Shown here: positions 60,883 through 64,000 of the stretch, in pieces
Layout of the letters: each line of letters begins with the position of its first letter
How positions within the stretch are numbered: position 1 is the first letter of the stretch
Assembly: GCA_016223165.1 (NCBI GenBank)
Contig: JACRPO010000009.1
Location: 248,001-312,000 of the forward strand
Length of the DNA: 64,000 nucleotides
Direction: 5' to 3'
DNA from: Burkholderiales bacterium
Lineage (GTDB): Bacteria > Pseudomonadota > Gammaproteobacteria > Burkholderiales > Burkholderiaceae_C
Made by a program: the position numbers and the translations under genes
The notes under the pieces: model-generated
Database searches by the model: none
What the model was told of the DNA's origin: nothing
Seen by the model: only the letters and a program-made list of their open reading frames with translations

Positions 60883-62241
60883 CTACAGCTGCGCCACCGG
60901 CGCATGCGTCACCGCTTGGCACTCGAGCGCATGCGCGACGCGCAGCGCGAGGTCCTCGCGCCACGGCGCGGCGATCACCTGCACGCCGATGGGCAGGTGC
61001 GGCAGTGCCGCGTTCGTGCGCCAGCGCGGCACCGTCACCACCGGCAGGCCGATGCACGACACCGGCTGCGTGAGCAGGCCCATGCTGGCGCGCGCGGGCA
61101 GGCGCTGGCCTGCGATCTCGAGCCACTCGGTGCCGATCTCCGGCGCCACGCACGGTGTGGCCGGCGCCAGCAGCACGTCGACGGTCTCGAAGCTCTTGGC
61201 CACCTGCCGCGCAAACCAGTGCCGCAGCCGCTGCGCCTGCACCACCCACGCCGCGGGCAGCAGCGCGCCGGCGAGGAAGCGGTCGCGCGAGAGCGGCTCG
61301 AAATCGGCGGCGCGCTTCTTCAGGTCCGGCAAGTGCAGTGCCGCCCCTTCGACGTTGGTGATGAGAAAGGCGGCTGTGCGCGCCCGGTCGACCTCGGGCC
61401 ACTCGACGATGCGATCGGTGCCGAGCGCGGCGGCCATGCGGTCGACGGCGGCCAGCGCCTCGGGCAACGCCATGCGGCGGAACCAGCCTCCGAGCACGCC
61501 GATGCGCAGGCCCTCGGCACCGCGCTCGAGCAGCGGCAGCGTCGGCTCGATCGGCCGCGGCGCCTGCGCCGCATCGTCGGCATCGGCGCCCTGCATCGCG
61601 TCGTAGGCGAGCGCGAGGTCGCGCACGCTGCGCGCGAAGGGGCCGAGGTGGTCGAGGCTGGCGACGAACGGGTACGAGCCGGTGCGCGGCAGGCGGCCGA
61701 AGGTCGGCTTCAAGCCGAAGACGCCGCACAGCGACGCCGGCACGCGGATGGAGCCGTTCGTATCCGAGCCGAGCGCGAGCGGCACCTGCCCAGCCGCCAC
61801 CGCCGCCGCCGAGCCGCCCGAGCTGCCGCCGGCAATGCGCGCGAGATCGTGCGGGTTGCGTGTCGGTCCGTAGTGGCTGTTCTCGGTCGTGAAGCCGTAG
61901 GCGTACTCGTCCATGTTGAGCGCGCCGACGCAGACCGCACCGGCCGCCTCGAGCCGGCGCACGAGCACGGCGTCACGCGGCGCGGGCTTCGCCTCGCGCT
62001 CGATCTTCGAGCCGGCGAGCGTGGGCAGGCCCTGCAGGTCGAAGAGGTTCTTCACCGCGAAGGGCATGCCGGCGAGAGGACCGGTCGCCGCCTTGCCGGC
62101 TTCCGGGCCGCCGGCATCGAGCGCCGCTGCACGCGCGAGCGCGCGCTCGGCGAGCACGGCGGTGAAGGCGTTGACGCGCCCGTCGGTCGCCTCGATGCGC
62201 GCGAGCGCGGCCTGCACGTTGGCGAGTGCGCTTGCGCTCAC
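60883..62241 (-). CDS. AtzE-family amidohydrolase (amidase signature)
   Basis: A 452-residue amidase-signature enzyme. The Ser-cisSer-Lys triad is visible: Lys64 (MPFAVKNLFD), cis-Ser140 (ARIAGGSSGGSAAAV) and nucleophile Ser164 (LGSDTNGSIRVPASLCG). DTNGSIR replaces the usual DTGGSIR, a feature of AtzE. AtzE hydrolyses 1-carboxybiuret in cyanuric acid breakdown and needs a small partner, AtzG. HpxY of oxalurate catabolism is a close relative. Its start overlaps the AtzG-like stop by four bases (62238-62241), matching the known need for coexpression. Confidence 0.88.
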   Translation of the reverse strand: MSASALANVQAALARIEATDGRVNAFTAVLAERALARAAALDAGGPEAGKAATGPLAGMPFAVKNLFDLQGLPTLAGSKIEREAKPAPRDAVLVRRLEAAGAVCVGALNMDEYAYGFTTENSHYGPTRNPHDLARIAGGSSGGSAAAVAAGQVPLALGSDTNGSIRVPASLCGVFGLKPTFGRLPRTGSYPFVASLDHLGPFARSVRDLALAYDAMQGADADDAAQAPRPIEPTLPLLERGAEGLRIGVLGGWFRRMALPEALAAVDRMAAALGTDRIVEWPEVDRARTAAFLITNVEGAALHLPDLKKRAADFEPLSRDRFLAGALLPAAWVVQAQRLRHWFARQVAKSFETVDVLLAPATPCVAPEIGTEWLEIAGQRLPARASMGLLTQPVSCIGLPVVTVPRWRTNAALPHLPIGVQVIAAPWREDLALRVAHALECQAVTHAPVAQL

Positions 62242-62516
62242 GCCTTTCCTCCATGCTCGCCGCGCTCGCCACGCTCGGCGTAAACGCCGCGCGCGCCCGA
62301 CTGTTCGCCCCGCTCGCCACCCGGCGGCACCGGCACGAAGACATGGCCCGATTCGTCCGCCGGCCCGAGCTCGAAGTCCATGACGCGCGGCGCCATGCCG
62401 GCCGCGAGCTGAAGGTAGCGCAGCACGCCGGGGCGATGCTCGGGCGCGATGGGCAGCCCGAGCAGCGCGCTCTGCGCGTCGAGGTACGCCTCGAAGTCCA
62501 TCTGCGGCGCTGTCAT
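62238..62516 (-). CDS. AtzG/HpxX-like DUF4089 small partner of the amidase
   Basis: A 92-residue protein. The first 65 residues are an AtzG-type helical domain (FEAYLDAQSALLGLPIAPEH, GVLRYLQLAAGMAPRVMDFEL) followed by a low-complexity Gly/Glu/Arg tail. AtzG is structurally GatC-like and stabilises AtzE in a heterotetramer. Overlap with the AtzE-like gene supports this role. It follows the SBP gene stop by 16 bp. Confidence 0.85.
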   Translation of the reverse strand: MTAPQMDFEAYLDAQSALLGLPIAPEHRPGVLRYLQLAAGMAPRVMDFELGPADESGHVFVPVPPGGERGEQSGARGVYAERGERGEHGGKA

Positions 62517-62532
62517 CCCGGGCCCCGGCGCT

Positions 62533-64000
62533 TCAGCTCTTCCACAGCTGCCGGTAGTCCGGCTGCAGGTGGAACCAGTACATGTAGCCCATGACGTTGG
62601 CCTGCATGGCCACGTCCTGGCTCGGCTGCACGAGCGGGATGCGCGGCACCTCGTCGTAGGCGATCTGGATCATCTCCTTCACGGCGCTCTCGTACAGGGG
62701 CTTGCTCTCGGCGAAGCGGGCGTTGGTGATGGTCCGGTCCAGCTTCGGGTTCTGGTAGCTCATCGTGTTGAACACGGCGTTCTGGCCGTGGTAGCACCAG
62801 AAGAAGAAGTACTCCGGGAAGTCGAGCCAGCCGCCGAAGCGGTTGACGATGAGCGGCATGTCCTTCTTCAAGAGTGCCGAGCGCCAGGTGGCGCCGGGGA
62901 TCTTGTTGATCTGCGCCTTGATGCCGATCTGCGCCAGCGACTCCTGGATGAGGATGGCGGCGGGCTCACCCACCGTGGCGCCGCCGAGGTCGAGGCTCAA
63001 CGTCGTCTCGAAACCCGCCGCGGCGCCGGCCTCGGCCATCAGCGCCTTGGCCTTGGCGATGTCGGTGTTGTAGCCGGTGGGTTGCGGCCAGGCGGTGCTC
63101 TTTACCTGCGCGCTCGGCGCGCCCCAGAGCTTGGCGCCGCGGCCGTAGAACGCGTTGTCCTGGATCTTGTCGTAGGGCAGCGCGTAGGCCACCGCCTGGC
63201 GGATCTTGACCTTGTCGAACGGCGGCTTGGTGACGTTCATGCCGACGTAGAACATGGCGTTCTCCACCGGCATCGTCACCACCTTGACGCTGCCGCCATC
63301 CTTGGCGAGCTCGCTGAAGTCCTTGGGCGGCATCTCGTAGGTCATGTCGATGTCGCCCTTCACCAGCAGCGCGCGCCGGTTGCCGGCGTTGGGCACCTCG
63401 CGCTGCACGATGCGACGCAGCTTCGGCAGCGGGCCGCTCTTCCAGTCGTCATAGCGGACGTAGACGATTTCCTGCCCGGGGCGGAAGGCCTCCACCTTGT
63501 AGGCGCCGCCGCCGGCGGTGTTGTTGCGCGTCCAGGCCAGGCCCCAGGCGTCCTGCGACGTCGCGTTCTTCTTCACGAGCTCGCTGTTGTAGATGCAGGG
63601 CACCGGCACCGCGAGGTCGTTCATCGTCAGCTTGTCGGGGCGCAGGAACTTGACGCGGAAGGTGTGCGTGTCCACCACCTCGAACTGCTCGGGCTTCTCG
63701 AGCGAGCCGGCGGCCATCTGGAAGGTCGCGAAACCGCCGACGCTGACGGCGCGGTCGAAGCTCCACTTCACGTCCTTGGCCGTCACGGGCGTGCCGTCGT
63801 GGAACTTGGCGTTCTTGCGCAGGCGGAAGGTGACGCTCATGCCGTCGGGCGCCATCTGCCAGCTCTCGGCGAGCTCGGGCTCGAGCTTGTTGCGGTCGTA
63901 GATGACGCGGCCGTCGGGCAGCGTCTTCCTGCCGTAGGTCATCAGGCGGTCGTAGCAGAGCCAGCTCACGCCGTAGCTCGGGCGGTTGGCGCCGATGGTC
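62533..64000 (-). CDS. Peptide/nickel-type solute-binding protein (partial at window edge)
   Basis: A partial extracytoplasmic binding protein of the SBP family 5 (DppA/OppA/NikA). At least 489 residues are in frame up to the window edge, with no plausible start inside, since the reading continues to 64000 as TIGANRPSYGVSWLCYDRL. Family hallmarks: ELAESWQMAPDGMSVTFRLR, KFHDGTPVTAKDVKWSFDR, PPFDKVKIRQAVAYALPYDK. The signal peptide lies outside. It is the likely binding partner of the DppBCDF set encoded about 9 kb downstream in the same operon. Confidence 0.88.
   Translation of the reverse strand, partial: TIGANRPSYGVSWLCYDRLMTYGRKTLPDGRVIYDRNKLEPELAESWQMAPDGMSVTFRLRKNAKFHDGTPVTAKDVKWSFDRAVSVGGFATFQMAAGSLEKPEQFEVVDTHTFRVKFLRPDKLTMNDLAVPVPCIYNSELVKKNATSQDAWGLAWTRNNTAGGGAYKVEAFRPGQEIVYVRYDDWKSGPLPKLRRIVQREVPNAGNRRALLVKGDIDMTYEMPPKDFSELAKDGGSVKVVTMPVENAMFYVGMNVTKPPFDKVKIRQAVAYALPYDKIQDNAFYGRGAKLWGAPSAQVKSTAWPQPTGYNTDIAKAKALMAEAGAAAGFETTLSLDLGGATVGEPAAILIQESLAQIGIKAQINKIPGATWRSALLKKDMPLIVNRFGGWLDFPEYFFFWCYHGQNAVFNTMSYQNPKLDRTITNARFAESKPLYESAVKEMIQIAYDEVPRIPLVQPSQDVAMQANVMGYMYWFHLQPDYRQLWKS

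Noticed and set aside
48856-64000. Complete cyanuric acid (s-triazine) degradation cluster
   Set aside because: AtzD and AtzF are not in the window, and the AtzGEH set also fits HpxXYZ of oxalurate metabolism. The pathway name is therefore left open.

Overview
The window is very GC-rich, with tightly packed genes and G/C-ending codons throughout. Its gene content (tatBC, cytochrome c peroxidase, BMP-type and Dpp-type ABC importers, AtzE-family amidase, TraT lipoprotein, an acyl-CoA synthetase-like/GNAT fusion) fits a free-living betaproteobacterium of the Burkholderiales (Rubrivivax/Ideonella/Methylibium-like). This placement is inferred from protein flavour, not from a marker gene. No rRNA, tRNA, CRISPR array, transposase or phage gene was recognised.

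Layout. 0-3.2 kb: tatB-tatC-dgkA and a SAM methyltransferase, rightward. 3.2-8.9 kb: leftward set of a SPINDLY-like glycosyltransferase, a type I secretion ABC transporter with a degenerate C39 domain, and its HlyD partner. 9-15.5 kb: housekeeping and accessory genes (di-haem peroxidase, nitrobindin-like barrel, NmrA-type reductase divergent from an AraC regulator over a perfect palindrome, decayed toxin-antitoxin fragments, alpha/beta hydrolase). 15.6-22.2 kb: Baeyer-Villiger-type monooxygenase, TPR protein and a large FG-GAP/VCBS surface protein. 22.5-25.3 kb: acyl-CoA synthetase/GNAT fusion, ended by a 161-bp interrupted palindrome. 25.5-26.1 kb: nucleotidyltransferase with a small partner. 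26.2-32.0 kb: a class III nucleotidyl cyclase-ATPase-TPR regulator translationally coupled to a SulP transporter with STAS and cyclic-nucleotide-binding domains. 32.2-33.3 kb: EamA exporter and an OmpA remnant.

33.3-48.8 kb is the most unusual part. A divergent ECF sigma factor overlaps a one-TM putative anti-sigma gene and is followed by a series of envelope proteins: lipase-like lipoprotein, small secreted protein, TraT lipoprotein and Ig-like lipoprotein. A 47-residue secreted peptide is divergent from the sigma gene. Next come a SARP/BTAD-ATPase-TPR regulator and, divergent from it, an exported TPR-CHAT peptidase followed by an exported caspase-fold peptidase, both with visible His/Cys dyads. 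I propose a periplasmic double-protease/sigma-factor module.

48.9-64 kb is one long leftward operon whose promoter lies outside the window. It encodes a peptide/nickel-type solute-binding protein (cut by the window edge), an AtzG/AtzE/AtzH-like (HpxX/Y/Z-like) set, a complete BMP/nucleoside-type importer, a biuret-hydrolase-like cysteine hydrolase and a second cysteine hydrolase, DppBCDF-type importer parts, and a GntR/FCD regulator. The likely role is uptake and amide-by-amide hydrolysis of a ureide or related N-rich compound (biuret, oxalurate, or a pyrimidine/purine breakdown product). Cyanuric acid hydrolase and allophanate hydrolase are not in view.
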